A DNA stretch of 64,000 nucleotides, from positions 210,685,744 to 210,749,743 of the forward strand of contig NC_081411.1 in assembly GCF_030272615.1 (NCBI RefSeq), in the 5' to 3' direction. A program made the position numbers and the translations under genes. Of this stretch, positions 34,713-45,373 are shown in pieces. The stretch is from Cryptomeria japonica. Its lineage: Eukaryota; Streptophyta; Pinopsida; Cupressales; Cupressaceae. The notes beneath the pieces are model-generated. The model searched no databases, was not told the origin of the DNA, and worked only from the letters and a program-made list of their open reading frames with translations. Every line of letters begins with the position of its first letter. Position 1 is the stretch's first letter.

Positions 34713-36327
34713 TGATGTCATGGAAATGGGGACAAGGCAACAACAAAGTTCAATGTTAATAAGTTAGTTTCAACCATAAAAACAAAACAAAGAACTAAAA
34801 ACCATTCCAAACATATCAAGAGAGATTTCAAAAAGCATGAAAGAAGTTTAACAAAATAAAAGAAAGGAGAAGATCCTCCCTAAGATGCTTCCATGATGCC
34901 TTTTGATGCTTCTCCCTTGTTTCTCTCCTCTCCAAGTCCCAAATGAGTGTAGCTCTCAGCTTTTAGCACTAGCCATGGATGCCATATGGAGATTCAAGAT
35001 GGTTGAATATGATAAGCAAATACTATGCAAGAGTAGATAGTGATGCTATGAAAAAGCTCTATGCTAATGCCAGTATAACAACAATACTCTAAAATGCTTC
35101 CTTTTGCTTGAGGAGAAGGGTTCTATTTATAGAAGAAATGGGGAAATGAAGGGTTAAGATTGAATGGTTTAATCAAGGGCCAAGTTTGAAAGTTGGGGAT
35201 CCATGTGCACAATTGGCACCAATAAAATGGTGACAAGTGTCAACATAGGATTGGGTTGAGAGAAGAGGTTGGAGGCATTAAAGGCCTGAGAAGACCTCAT
35301 GGTTATCTAGAAGGTAAGGGTCAAGTCTAAATTAGGATTACCCACTAGATTAGGAGTTAATGCAAGGATAAACCTTTGTGCAAATGATTAAGAGATAATC
35401 ATGGTCAAAGCATTAAAGGCTTGATGAGACCCTTGGGTTGGGTAGAGGTTGAGTCAAAACAAATGTTTTAACCATGTGGGAGGGTTTGAGGTAACCATTA
35501 ATGGTTATTGGAGACTTTGGGGATTAAGTGGTTGAAGGTTGAAAGTCTTCAATGGTTATCAAAGACTTCGAGCCATTTAGTGGTTGAAGGTTGGAAGCTT
35601 TCAAAGGTTATCCAAGACTTTTAGGCTTTGAGAAGTGACTCCATTTTGCTTAGGAATGTGACAATAATTAGGGGATGGATTAAGCTAATTAGGAAGGGGT
35701 TAGAAGAATCTAGAAGGGGATTAGATTTTGCAAGTGGATTTGGTGGGTGAGGGAAAATAGGATTTTATTAAAATAAAAATTCATTTATTTCAATAAATGT
35801 GTGCAAGTTGTATTTGGATAAATATTCAAATAAATATTAATTTATTTAAATGAGAAAAAGGAAGATAAGCATTAAAATGCTTGAAGACTTTGAGGGGAAC
35901 CATTAAAGGCTTGAAGACTTTAAGGAAAACCATTAAAGTCTTAAGAAGATTATAGAAGGAAGCCATCAAGTTTGAAGACTTTAAAGCCATCAAGTTTGAA
36001 TACTTTAAGGGAAACCATTAAAGGTTTCAAGTGGGTGAGGATAAATAGGATTTTAAATAAATAATTTATTTAAAATAGTTGTGCAACTTGCTTTTGTAGG
36101 AAAATACAAGTGGGTGGAGGATAAAGGTGTTTTAAATAAATTATTTATTTAAAATAATTGTGCAACTTGCTTTTGTAGGAAAATACAAGTGGGTGGAGGA
36201 TAAAGGTGATTTAAATAAATGATTTATTTAAAATAATTGTGCAACTTGCTTTTGTAGGAAAATACAAGTGGGTGGAGGATAAAGGTGATTTCAATAAATG
36301 ATTTATTTATTTAAATGTGAGAGGTGG
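34713..36327 (-). repeat. Gypsy 3' LTR (left), truncated at its U3 end
   Basis: Matches the right LTR from TGATGTCATGG to GTGAGAGGTGG. It then stops: the last 266 bp of the right LTR (49621-49886) have no counterpart here. It has three copies of a 79-bp tandem unit, against two in the right LTR. TATA-box sequence TATAAATAG lies on the minus strand near 35123-35131. Confidence 0.92.
36076..36320 (-). repeat. 79-bp tandem repeat in the left LTR, three copies
   Basis: Units start TTGTGCAACTTGCTTTTGTA and contain AAATACAAGTGGGTGGAGGA. The right LTR has two such units (about 49450-49610). Confidence 0.92.
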
Positions 36328-38068
36328 TCTAGGATTACCATGATCGATTACCTGTTGAGACCCGAAGATACGTGATCAGAGTATCTGTTGATAGTCTAGG
36401 TGTGTGGGAGTCGATGTATCTGTGTAGACAGAGTAACTGGCTTAATTTTGTGGATGAGTGAGGATGGGAAGCGATGAAGGGATTAGGATGATGTTGATGA
36501 TCAAGATAGGGAGGGTGAGGGGGGATTTGATGTTAGATAGAAGATATGGAGGACTAGGATCGAGTCCTATGGAAGAAGATGAGTAAAATAGAGTATGCAT
36601 TATTATGACTACGTATGCATGATATGCAGCTATTATGAATGTATGGATGGGTGGAATGCAATGAAATGCAATATATACAAATGAGATGGAATGACGATCC
36701 ATGGTGCTTTATTTTTCATCATTGAGCTTTAAAATGTTGGAAGAGAATACAAGCAACTTGACATAAAGATTCAAGATGACCAGAGTCTTTCTTACATGGA
36801 TTTTGATATAGCAAGTTAATACAAGCAACTTGATATAATGGATCAAGTTGACCTAAGTATTGCTTGCGGAACAGACAAGGATTATCTCCGTTCATGCATG
36901 ACTTGGATCGTCCTCCTTGATCTTAGGCTGATCATATCCTAAGACAAGTGCATACCGTACTAAGAAATAAAAACCTTTATCCAAATTGGATGAGGAGGAA
37001 CCAAAGAATGAGCATTGTACCTGTAAACAAATAGTATATACATAAAGAATAAAAGAATATGGATCCTTGGTAATGGTTCATGCTCATATGGTCGAGGTAT
37101 ACGTTGTAGTCAGCAAGCCGTAATGATCTATGACTGCATTTTGCATAAGATCATGTAGCTTGGTGAACTTCCCACGTAGACACCATTAGTACATGCCCCA
37201 AAACTTCATCGGAAGTAATGCGCAAATGATACAAAACAATGCTGCAAGATCCTGATATAGATAAATGAGCGATTGTACTCATAAATCAACCAAGTATTTG
37301 ATAGCTTAACATAATTTTCTTGTCAAAGAAAATGTCATCTTGTCTTTGTTTTGGTAAGGAAGGATGCATCCTTGTTTTAAAGACAGGTTTGGATTTGTTA
37401 ATGTCGATTGTGTGGTTTGATTGGTAAATGGTCATTGTATGAGTATTTTGTCAATGTTTATTTTGTATCTGATCGGATGAATATGTACAAGGGGTTGCCA
37501 TGTTTTTGTGTGATTTTTGATGGGTTTTGTCGATGTTTTTGGATTTTGTGAATCATTTTTTAATGTTTTTGGATTTTGTGAGTCATTTTTGAATGTTTTT
37601 GATATTTTCTGGGACATTTTTGAATATTTTTGTATTTTGCGAGACATTTTTGAATGTTTTTGCCAATGAATCACCAGTAATGTAGAATCCACTTCCATCA
37701 TCTTGATTGTAAGGGCATTGCCCCCAAGTTAGACATGATTTATGAAAAAGCGGGATGCAGGATGCATGTAGTACTTTCTTGGATGACAGATCAAATAACA
37801 AGCCATGGTTAGATGGATGGATGTGTGTATGTATGAATGTGATCGCAATGAGCCTGAAAGATACTGGAGCCATTGCCTTTACGAGTGGCGCCTGTTTGCC
37901 AGGTTTTCGCCATCGCACTTACCCAAGGTGCCACTGGAGTGGTTGTTCACTGTTTGGATGCATGATTTTTCTTTACTTTTTTGAATGTTTTTGTATTTTC
38001 TTTAGGACATTTTTCTGAATGTTTTTGGTATTTTCTGATATGCAGGGGAGCCGGATGCTCTGTACAGC
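36328..38068 (-). other. Gypsy 3' noncoding region
   Basis: It lies between the integrase end and the left LTR. No ORF with recognisable domains. A 30-bp minisatellite lies at 37533-37653 and recurs in part at 37980-38040. No polypurine tract is seen next to the LTR, consistent with a deletion at 36327/36328. Confidence 0.6.
37533..37653 (-). repeat. 30-bp minisatellite in the gypsy 3' region
   Basis: Four units of ATGTTTTTGGATTTTGTGAG type, each ending CATTTTTGA, at 37533, 37563, 37593 and 37624. Confidence 0.85.
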
Positions 38069-38287
38069 TTAGGTATAAAACCGTTTGAGGTGCATGCTAT
38101 TGATTGGATCTGCGAGCGGTTCTCCTTCTGATGTAGCCAACTGATATGCCCCGGACCCGAATACAGCAGTGACAACATATGGGCCCAACCAGTTTGATTC
38201 AAACTTGCCTTGATGTTCTCTGTTTGGTTGGTTGCGAGGATTCTCTCGAAGAACAAGATCACCTACCTCAAATGTACGAGATCTAAC
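38069..38287 (-). pseudogene. Integrase C-terminal domain, separated by a TGA
   Basis: In the same frame as pol, directly after the TGA at 38288-38290, the minus strand continues VRSRTFEVGDLVLRENPRNQ, then FESNWLGPYVVTAVFGSGAY and ends MHLKRFYT with TAA at 38069-38071. This is the GPY/F-type integrase C-terminal module. The TGA can be explained by one C-to-T change of CGA. Confidence 0.85.
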
Positions 38288-41200
38288 TCAGTGATTGTAG
38301 TTTCTACTCATGCGTTGCTGATAGGCTTTGAGGTGATTGTATGCAGCTTGTCGCTTCTCATCTAGTAACTCTAAGTCCTGAAGACGAGATACTCTGTATG
38401 CTTCATCATCGATGAGATTGTGCAATGAAACTTGTAAGGATGGTATCTCGACCTCAATAGGTAAGATAGCTTCAGCACCATAGACCAATGAATAAGGAGT
38501 TGCCCCTGTAGGGGTCCGAATGCTAGTTCGATATGCCCATAGCGCTGGATTCAATTGAACATGCCAATCACGACCGACATCATTGACTGTCTTCTTTAGG
38601 ATCCTCAGTATGTTTTTATTGGATGCTTCAGCCTGACCATTGCCTTGTGGGTAATAGGGAGTGGAAAAGCGGTGTTGGATATGAAATTTTTCACAAAGTT
38701 CATGGACATCCTGATTTTTGAAAGGAAGACCGTTATCTGTGACGATGGACATGGGTACACCATACCGGCAGATGATGTAGTTGAGGATGAATGAGGCGAT
38801 CTGCTTGCCGGTGACTTGGGTAAGTGGAACAGCTTCAATCCACTTGGTGAAATATTCGGTGGCGGTAATAATGAATTTATGGCCATTGGATGAAGATGGA
38901 TGGATTTTACCCACAAGATCAAGACCCCATTGACAAAAAGGCCATGGTGTTGTGATTGGTTGCAGTTCTTGAGCTGGTGCATGTATTAGGTCGCCATGAA
39001 CTTGACATTTCTTGCATTTCCTGACAAAGTAGTAGGAATCCTTTTCCATAGATGGCCAATAGTATCCAGCTCGCATGATCTTCTTAGCTAGTGATGGACC
39101 ACTTGAGTGAGTCCCGCAAATTCCTTCATGTACCTCTTCCAAAGCCTTTGTTATCTCATCTTGTTCCAGACACCAAAGGAGAGTACCATCAAGACTGCGT
39201 CGGTATAGGGTTTCGGCAATAATGGTATATCGAGCAGTTTGGCGAATGAAGGTTTTTCGTTGGTTATTCGATTGGTTGGGAGGAAGGGTATGATCGCGAA
39301 GATAGGTGTAGAACTCACCATACCATGGGGATTCAGAACCGACAAGGTGACATATCATCTCGGATTCAGGGATATCATAAGCAGGGATCCAAAGCTGTTC
39401 TACCAAGAACTCGTAGCGTGTTGAATTCTGTGGAAGATCTAGGAGAGATGCAATGGTAGCCATGGCGTCAGCGGCTCGATTCTGATCTCTTGGTATCTGC
39501 TCAAAAGTGATAGTAGTGAATGATGTCTTTAGACTGTCCACCATTTGCTTGTATGGCATGAGTTTATCATCTTTGGTCTGATATTCATTAGTTGCTTGTC
39601 GAATGACCAGTTGTGAGTCGCCATATACTTGTAGTTCTTGTAATTTCCATTGTACGGCTAACCTGAGTCCTGTGATCAAGGCCTCATACTCTGCTATGTT
39701 GTTTGTGCATGGAAATGTGAGCCTGTAAGACTTCAGGATGCTATCACCTTGAGGTGTGATAAACAGAATGCCTGCCCCCGAGCCGTGCCTAGTGTATGAA
39801 CCATCAAAATATAGTTTCCATGGTTGTGTTTCTGTGATCATGAATATCTCTTCATCTAGAAAATTGGAAATGAGAGGATGATCGCCTATGAGTGGTGCAT
39901 CGGCCAATTGATCTGCAATGACCTGCCCTTTGATAGCTTTACGGTCCACGTACTCGATGTCAAATTCACTTAGAATCATCACCCACTTGGCCAAACGACC
40001 TGTCAATGCTGCTTTGCTGAGTAAGTACTTGAGTGGATCAATCTTTGCAATGAGTTGCGCCTTGTGTGTTAACAGATAGTGCCTCAATTTAGTGGCTGCT
40101 AAGATTACTGCTAGGCAAGCTCGCTCAATAGGTGTGTAATTGAGTTCATAGCCAATCAGTGTGCGAGAGATGTAGTAAACAGCACACTCTTTACCTTCTG
40201 CATTATGTTGTGCCAATAATACACCTAATGCTGTACTTGTCGCTGAGATATAAAGTAACAACGGTCTACTTGGATTTGGTGGCATCAACAATGGTGGATT
40301 CATGAGATAGTTTTTAAGTGCCTGAAATGCTTGCTGGCATTTGTCATCCCACTGAAAGCGGATGTTCTTGTGTAGCAAGTGTGTGAATGGGTGACACTTA
40401 TCAGCCAATTGTGCAATGAATCTTCGGATGGATTGAAGCCGTCCTTGTAGTGTCCTTAGCTGACTGATATTCTTTGGAGGTGGCATGTCCATGATTGCCT
40501 TAACCTTTGCTAGATCGACCTCAATGCCTTTGCTTGAGACAATGTATCCTAGAAGTTTCCCGGAGGTCACTCCAAAGACACATTTCTTTGGGTTGAGTCG
40601 AACATGATATTGTTCCAGTCTATCAAAGATTTGATCTAAGATGTGGAGATGTCCTTCTCTAGTAAGTGATTTTGCTAGTAAGTCATCCACATAGTCTTCC
40701 ATCATGGTATGCATCATGTCATGGAAGATGGTGGTCATTGCTCTTTGATAGGTTGCTCCTGCATTCTTTAGACCAAAAGGCATTACATTCCAGCAGTATG
40801 TGCCCCATGGACATGTGAAGGCTATCTTATGTTGGTCCTCTGGTGCGATCTTTATTTGATTGTATCCTGAAAAGCCATCCATGAGTGAAAGCATCGCATG
40901 TCCTGCTGTCAAATCTACTATGATGTCGATATTTGGTAGAGGGAAGTCATCCTTAGGACATGCCTTATTTAGATCTCTGAAGTCTGTACAAATACAGATG
41001 CCCCCTTTTGGTTTGCCAACTGGTACAATGTTGGAGATCCATTCTGCATAATCAATTGGTCTAATGAAACCAACATCCAGGAGTTTCTTGAGTTCTGCTT
41101 TGACTAGCACGGCAATCTGAGGATGCATCTTACGAAGCTTCTGCTTGATAGGTTTGGCTCCTTTTGCTACTGTGAGATGATGCATGACTAAATCAGGATC

Positions 41201-44200
41201 AAGCCCAGGCATGTCTGCATATGACCATGCAAAGTTGATCTGACGCTGTTGGAAGAACTCTATAAATTGAGGCTGTTCCTCTGGAGTGAGAAGAGATGCC
41301 AGATGTATGATATGAGGGTTTTCAGGAGTCCCCACATTGTATTCTTTAGTCTCTTCAATGAGAATCGTTGATCGTTCCTGTTGTGTACTAGCAGGGAGAA
41401 TGTCAAACCCTTCATCCTCAAGTGCCTCAGAGAGGTTTTCACCGTTGGATACGCTCTTTCTTTTTACTTTTGTTCGATCAAACAGTGCCACAGTGTGGTC
41501 CTCACTGGAAGATCCATGTTTTAATGTTATATTTTTGCAGCTGAAGGGTTTGGCATCTGCCCCGAAGTATGCTGCGCTATTAAGTTCAATGGCGAATCCA
41601 GCTTTGTGATCCCCGCTTGGTAGATTATCCCTTAATTCCAAAAAGTCAATGATAGCCTCATCGTTTTGGAAGAGGTCAAGACATGGGGGATTTGGTTGGT
41701 TCCATTCGATGAGTTCAGGGTGGATAATGGGCATTACTTCATCGATTAAGTTAAGTGCGGGAGATGTATCAGTGAGGGTTAAGACAGTGTGGTGAAGGTC
41801 GTTGATGGTACTCTCCCTATCAGAATCAGGCATAGGATGAGACATAGGGTCTGTGGAAGATGTTTCCAGCTCAGGTACCCAAGTGGTCTTTATCTGTGCT
41901 TCTCCGTAAACAGGGATGTCTTTGCGTGGCGGAGGTAGTGATGTGTCTTCCTCATCTAAAGTGTTAAGCTGCACTGAATCGAATTCCCACTCATGTGAGT
42001 CGGTCTCTGAATCACTCTCCAGCATCCGATTGCTATACCATACTAGGATGTCTTTGGAGTTAAATACGGCAGGTGTGATTGGTTTATGTACTTTTGTGGT
42101 GATCGGTGCTGCATGAACCGTGATGGGATTTAAAGGATTTGTCACTGGAAGTATCGGCAGTGTTGATTTAGTGACTTCTGTTGGAATGGCTGGTGCCATA
42201 GATGTTGCTGCGGGTTCCAATATAGTTGCTGCTGCTATTGGTGTTATTGATGGGATGACTGCTGTGGATGGGATTACTGGTTCGTTTGGTGGGATGATTG
42301 GTATTGTAGATGGTTGTGGTGGGGTTGTGAGCCTCGATGGGGCAGTGGCAATCTTGCTTGATGGTGCTTTGATTATGAAAGGTGTCCTCTTTGCAGTAGG
42401 CGGGCAAAATGGTTTGCTAGGTTTTCCTTTGAATCTGAGTTTAGGAAGGATCTCTTTTTCAAAACCTAGGCCTGTATTACCTTTGGGCTTGAATTCTGGT
42501 AGCAGAGGTTCATGTTGTCCTTGTTTGCAATATCCCAAAGCACTCTGACCATCATATCCCATTCTTTGCATAATGAGGAGGCCTTTACCATACTGTTCTG
42601 TAGGAAGTGTAACTTGCGGTTTGTTAGTGGTGATGGGATCTTTATAGATCCATTCCGCTAGGTCCTCATCTTGTGTCTCTTCCTCTTGACTCTTTCCAAG
42701 GATGAAAGGCGTTAAGGCACATGCAGGCGTGATTAGTGGTTGCTGGAGTAACTGTTGTGGTTTACCATGTGTTCTAGGAGAAGTGGGCATTTGTCCCACA
42801 CAAAAGAGCTGACTCAAGTTATATTCTCCAGGACCTTCCTCTGCTACTTTCATCTTTAGCTTTTCTTGCTTGGGCATAGGAGTGTTTGAACTGGCAAGAG
42901 AGGCGGGATTTACATATGATGTTGAGGAAATGGCTTCCCTATTATTAGGAACAGTAATCTCTGGTTTATGGCTAATATTATGGAAAAATGCAAAGGGATT
43001 TGCATCGCCCAGGATTGTGATCTCTGCACCATTATGTGGGAATTTGATACATTGATGGTAGGTAGATGGAACAGCTTGCATGGCATGTATCCAAGGTCTC
43101 CCTAATAATAGATTATATGGCAGAGGAAGGTCCAGAACCTGACAAATGATATGCTTTATCACAGGGCCAACCCGGATTGGTAGTACCACAGCTCCTTTGG
43201 ATGAGCGCTCTGCATCATCATAGGCCTTGATGGTGATCTTCTTGCGAGGATCCATTGATTCTATTGCATATCCCAATGCTGTGACCAACTGTAGTGTACA
43301 AATGTTTAGGCCTGCTCCATTATCAATCAAGACTCGCTTGATCCTGTGTTGGTTGACAAAGCCTTCAATGTGGAGTGAGGCGTTATGAGGTTGTTGGAAA
43401 GAAGAGTTGTCACTTTCAGAAAAAGTGAGACAAGGTGATGAATTTAGATTTCCAACCATGGCTTGAAATTGGTCTGTGTTCAGGTTTGCAGGGACTGACG
43501 CCTCTTGGAGTGCTTGATCCAAGATTGTTTTATGAGATGGTGATAGGCGCAATAGTTCCAAAATGGATATAAGTGCAGGGGTTTTGTCTAATTGTTCCAC
43601 AAGATTGTACTGCTTTGGATTGGAGGTGGTGCCTTGTGGAGCTGCCTTTATGGTGACCTTGCCACGACGTGTAACAACATTGCAATTTGAGGTGGGATTT
43701 TTGAAGGTGATAGTTGCAATTTGTTCACTGGCATCATACAGGTGATTTACAGTGTAGTTATACGCAGCCTGCGTATAATCAGTGGTATCAGGACCTCGTC
43801 TGGACGTGGAAGGACCCCTTTGATCTTGTGATGGAAGTGGATTCTTGAACATCTGATGATCATTATTGGTTGTTTTTGGGTCATGTCCTTCAATTTCAAT
43901 TTCTCCTCGATCAATAAGATCCTGAATGAGATCTTTCAATCGGTGACAATTACTTGTCTTGTGTCCTCTTCCTTGATGGAACTCACAATGTTCAGTATCT
44001 CTCCACCATGCCGGTTTGACTTGAGGGTCATAATTTGATAACTTAGGTAGAGTGATCAAATTTTGAGAAATGAGTTGTCGCATCACTGTTTCAATGGGTT
44101 CCCCTAAGGGAGTGTATGTGCGTTTTTGTTTTTGTGGACGAGGTCTTGGTTCATCCTGAGATGTGATGCGACCTTGATTAGGAAGAACATTTGTGTTATT

Positions 44201-44506
44201 TTGAGGTGGAGGATTTTGTCCTGCAAATCGAACCACAGGTTGTGCATTTTGGATAGTTCGAGCATCCACAACTCCATCGTTGACGATATTCTTATTCTTG
44301 TTCCAGAAGTTCGGTTTATCACTATTGAAGCGCGGGCGAGGACCATCTTTGGGTTCATTAAAGATTTTGATGAGTCCTTTTTTGATGAGTGCCCTTTCAC
44401 ATTTTATACCCTTGGTGATCATATCGTTAAAAGAGTCTGTGTCTTTGACATCCAGGTGAAATTCCATTTCTTCGTTTAAGTTGGAAATGAAAATTTCCAC
44501 TAGTTC
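38288..44506 (-). CDS. Gypsy pol polyprotein (Gag end, protease, RT, RNase H, second RNase H, integrase)
   Basis: About 2,070 residues are open. Counting from codon 44498-44500: a zinc knuckle CEFHQGRGHKTSNC (about 172-185); protease with LIDNGAGLNI (Asp 393); a G-patch-like segment (638-680, GKGLLIMQRMGY then GLGF); and a Pro/Thr/Ile-rich linker. RT follows with FIRPIDYAEWISNIVPVGKP and catalytic YVDD at 1270. A gypsy RNase H comes next (about 1390-1510), then a second, plant/archaeal-type RNase H starting YFDGSYTRHGSGAG (about 1560-1690). Integrase has a zinc finger (HEGICGTH, CKKCQ) and the acidic triad in GLDLVG, IVTDNGLPF and NGQAEASNK. There is no true ATG; the frame continues from gag across the TGA at 44507-44509. 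The product is a retrotransposon polyprotein cleaved in virus-like particles. Confidence 0.93.
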   Translation of the reverse strand, partial: ELVEIFISNLNEEMEFHLDVKDTDSFNDMITKGIKCERALIKKGLIKIFNEPKDGPRPRFNSDKPNFWNKNKNIVNDGVVDARTIQNAQPVVRFAGQNPPPQNNTNVLPNQGRITSQDEPRPRPQKQKRTYTPLGEPIETVMRQLISQNLITLPKLSNYDPQVKPAWWRDTEHCEFHQGRGHKTSNCHRLKDLIQDLIDRGEIEIEGHDPKTTNNDHQMFKNPLPSQDQRGPSTSRRGPDTTDYTQAAYNYTVNHLYDASEQIATITFKNPTSNCNVVTRRGKVTIKAAPQGTTSNPKQYNLVEQLDKTPALISILELLRLSPSHKTILDQALQEASVPANLNTDQFQAMVGNLNSSPCLTFSESDNSSFQQPHNASLHIEGFVNQHRIKRVLIDNGAGLNICTLQLVTALGYAIESMDPRKKITIKAYDDAERSSKGAVVLPIRVGPVIKHIICQVLDLPLPYNLLLGRPWIHAMQAVPSTYHQCIKFPHNGAEITILGDANPFAFFHNISHKPEITVPNNREAISSTSYVNPASLASSNTPMPKQEKLKMKVAEEGPGEYNLSQLFCVGQMPTSPRTHGKPQQLLQQPLITPACALTPFILGKSQEEETQDEDLAEWIYKDPITTNKPQVTLPTEQYGKGLLIMQRMGYDGQSALGYCKQGQHEPLLPEFKPKGNTGLGFEKEILPKLRFKGKPSKPFCPPTAKRTPFIIKAPSSKIATAPSRLTTPPQPSTIPIIPPNEPVIPSTAVIPSITPIAAATILEPAATSMAPAIPTEVTKSTLPILPVTNPLNPITVHAAPITTKVHKPITPAVFNSKDILVWYSNRMLESDSETDSHEWEFDSVQLNTLDEEDTSLPPPRKDIPVYGEAQIKTTWVPELETSSTDPMSHPMPDSDRESTINDLHHTVLTLTDTSPALNLIDEVMPIIHPELIEWNQPNPPCLDLFQNDEAIIDFLELRDNLPSGDHKAGFAIELNSAAYFGADAKPFSCKNITLKHGSSSEDHTVALFDRTKVKRKSVSNGENLSEALEDEGFDILPASTQQERSTILIEETKEYNVGTPENPHIIHLASLLTPEEQPQFIEFFQQRQINFAWSYADMPGLDPDLVMHHLTVAKGAKPIKQKLRKMHPQIAVLVKAELKKLLDVGFIRPIDYAEWISNIVPVGKPKGGICICTDFRDLNKACPKDDFPLPNIDIIVDLTAGHAMLSLMDGFSGYNQIKIAPEDQHKIAFTCPWGTYCWNVMPFGLKNAGATYQRAMTTIFHDMMHTMMEDYVDDLLAKSLTREGHLHILDQIFDRLEQYHVRLNPKKCVFGVTSGKLLGYIVSSKGIEVDLAKVKAIMDMPPPKNISQLRTLQGRLQSIRRFIAQLADKCHPFTHLLHKNIRFQWDDKCQQAFQALKNYLMNPPLLMPPNPSRPLLLYISATSTALGVLLAQHNAEGKECAVYYISRTLIGYELNYTPIERACLAVILAATKLRHYLLTHKAQLIAKIDPLKYLLSKAALTGRLAKWVMILSEFDIEYVDRKAIKGQVIADQLADAPLIGDHPLISNFLDEEIFMITETQPWKLYFDGSYTRHGSGAGILFITPQGDSILKSYRLTFPCTNNIAEYEALITGLRLAVQWKLQELQVYGDSQLVIRQATNEYQTKDDKLMPYKQMVDSLKTSFTTITFEQIPRDQNRAADAMATIASLLDLPQNSTRYEFLVEQLWIPAYDIPESEMICHLVGSESPWYGEFYTYLRDHTLPPNQSNNQRKTFIRQTARYTIIAETLYRRSLDGTLLWCLEQDEITKALEEVHEGICGTHSSGPSLAKKIMRAGYYWPSMEKDSYYFVRKCKKCQVHGDLIHAPAQELQPITTPWPFCQWGLDLVGKIHPSSSNGHKFIITATEYFTKWIEAVPLTQVTGKQIASFILNYIICRYGVPMSIVTDNGLPFKNQDVHELCEKFHIQHRFSTPYYPQGNGQAEASNKNILRILKKTVNDVGRDWHVQLNPALWAYRTSIRTPTGATPYSLVYGAEAILPIEVEIPSLQVSLHNLIDDEAYRVSRLQDLELLDEKRQAAYNHLKAYQQRMSRNYNH
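42460..42590 (-). other. G-patch-like domain within gypsy pol
   Basis: Encodes GKGLLIMQRMGYDGQSALG, a short spacer, then GLGF. The spacing of glycines and the aromatic residue fits the G-patch RNA-binding consensus. It lies between protease and RT. Confidence 0.7.
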
Positions 44507-45373
44507 TCATTCAGGTAACTGAAGAGAACATCTGCTAGACATTTGGCGCCATCGTTGCAGGAATACTGAGAATAATTCACCTGGTTTTTGTTTGGTGTTG
44601 CACAGATCAGCCATGGTGATGTCGCATTCAATATTATAAGAGTAATGAGATAGGAACTTCTGGATGAGTTCCTCAAATGTTCTTATGCCACCTGGTAGTC
44701 GGGAAAACCATGATGTGGTTGTTCCTCTCAAGCTTTGGGGAAAAAGGCGCATTAGGTATGTGTCCTCATAAGCTACTTCAAGACAAGTAGAATGAAATTC
44801 TCGGACATGATCACGGGGATCTCCCTTTCCTCTATATTTTTCAAATTTGGGTGTTTCGAACCCGCGTGGAAAAGGTGGCATATAAAGATTCCTATCAAAC
44901 GGATAGGGACAGATGTCGTTAAGTGAGAATTGATTGGTCTTAATACCACTATGAAGTTGTTGGGCGAGATTCTCAACTTGTTGCCACAACATCTCCATTT
45001 CATTAGGAGGAGGAGGTGGTGGGTTACCTCGAGGGATGTTATATCTGATGTGATTTCTACCTCTTTCCTCCTCATGGCGACTTTGTCTTTCTGATGCTTG
45101 TCTTAATTGGGCAAGATCAAAGTCTGAGGGGAGTTTGGCTCCTTCTTGAGCAAGTCTTAAGAAGTGAGCATCCGCATTACTCCTGAGAATTTCATCAAAC
45201 AATCTGTTAAAGTGAGGGTTATGCTGAACCCTTTTGATTGTTGAAGGAGTGGGTGTACCTGGGTTTTCATCATTCCCATTTCCTCCAAGTGCTTCTTGAA
45301 ATTCATTAAGGTTGTCCTCTTCTTCCTCAATTTCTATTTCTTGTTGCCTTGATCGTGATCGGGTTTGAGCCAT
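44507..45373 (-). CDS. Gypsy Gag, N-terminal and capsid part, ended by an in-frame TGA
   Basis: ATG at 45373 (MAQTRSRSRQQ) opens 288 residues. An acidic start and a Pro-rich stretch precede the retrotransposon Gag core (FPRGFETPKFEKYRGKGDPR, LRGTTTSWFSRLPGG, GELFSVFLQRWRQM). The TGA at 44507-44509 falls inside this core, and the same frame continues as ELVEIFISNLNEEM. It is therefore not a normal gag-pol boundary stop, and a single nonsense change, such as CGA to TGA, is the simplest reading. Gag would form the particle and bind RNA. Confidence 0.9.
   Translation of the reverse strand: MAQTRSRSRQQEIEIEEEEDNLNEFQEALGGNGNDENPGTPTPSTIKRVQHNPHFNRLFDEILRSNADAHFLRLAQEGAKLPSDFDLAQLRQASERQSRHEEERGRNHIRYNIPRGNPPPPPPNEMEMLWQQVENLAQQLHSGIKTNQFSLNDICPYPFDRNLYMPPFPRGFETPKFEKYRGKGDPRDHVREFHSTCLEVAYEDTYLMRLFPQSLRGTTTSWFSRLPGGIRTFEELIQKFLSHYSYNIECDITMADLCNTKQKPGELFSVFLQRWRQMSSRCSLQLPE

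Noticed and set aside
42120-42548. 142-codon plus-strand ORF
   Set aside because: It is the antisense shadow of the low-complexity Pro/Thr/Ile linker of the gypsy pol. Other plus-strand ORFs in 38.3-45.4 kb are also shadows.
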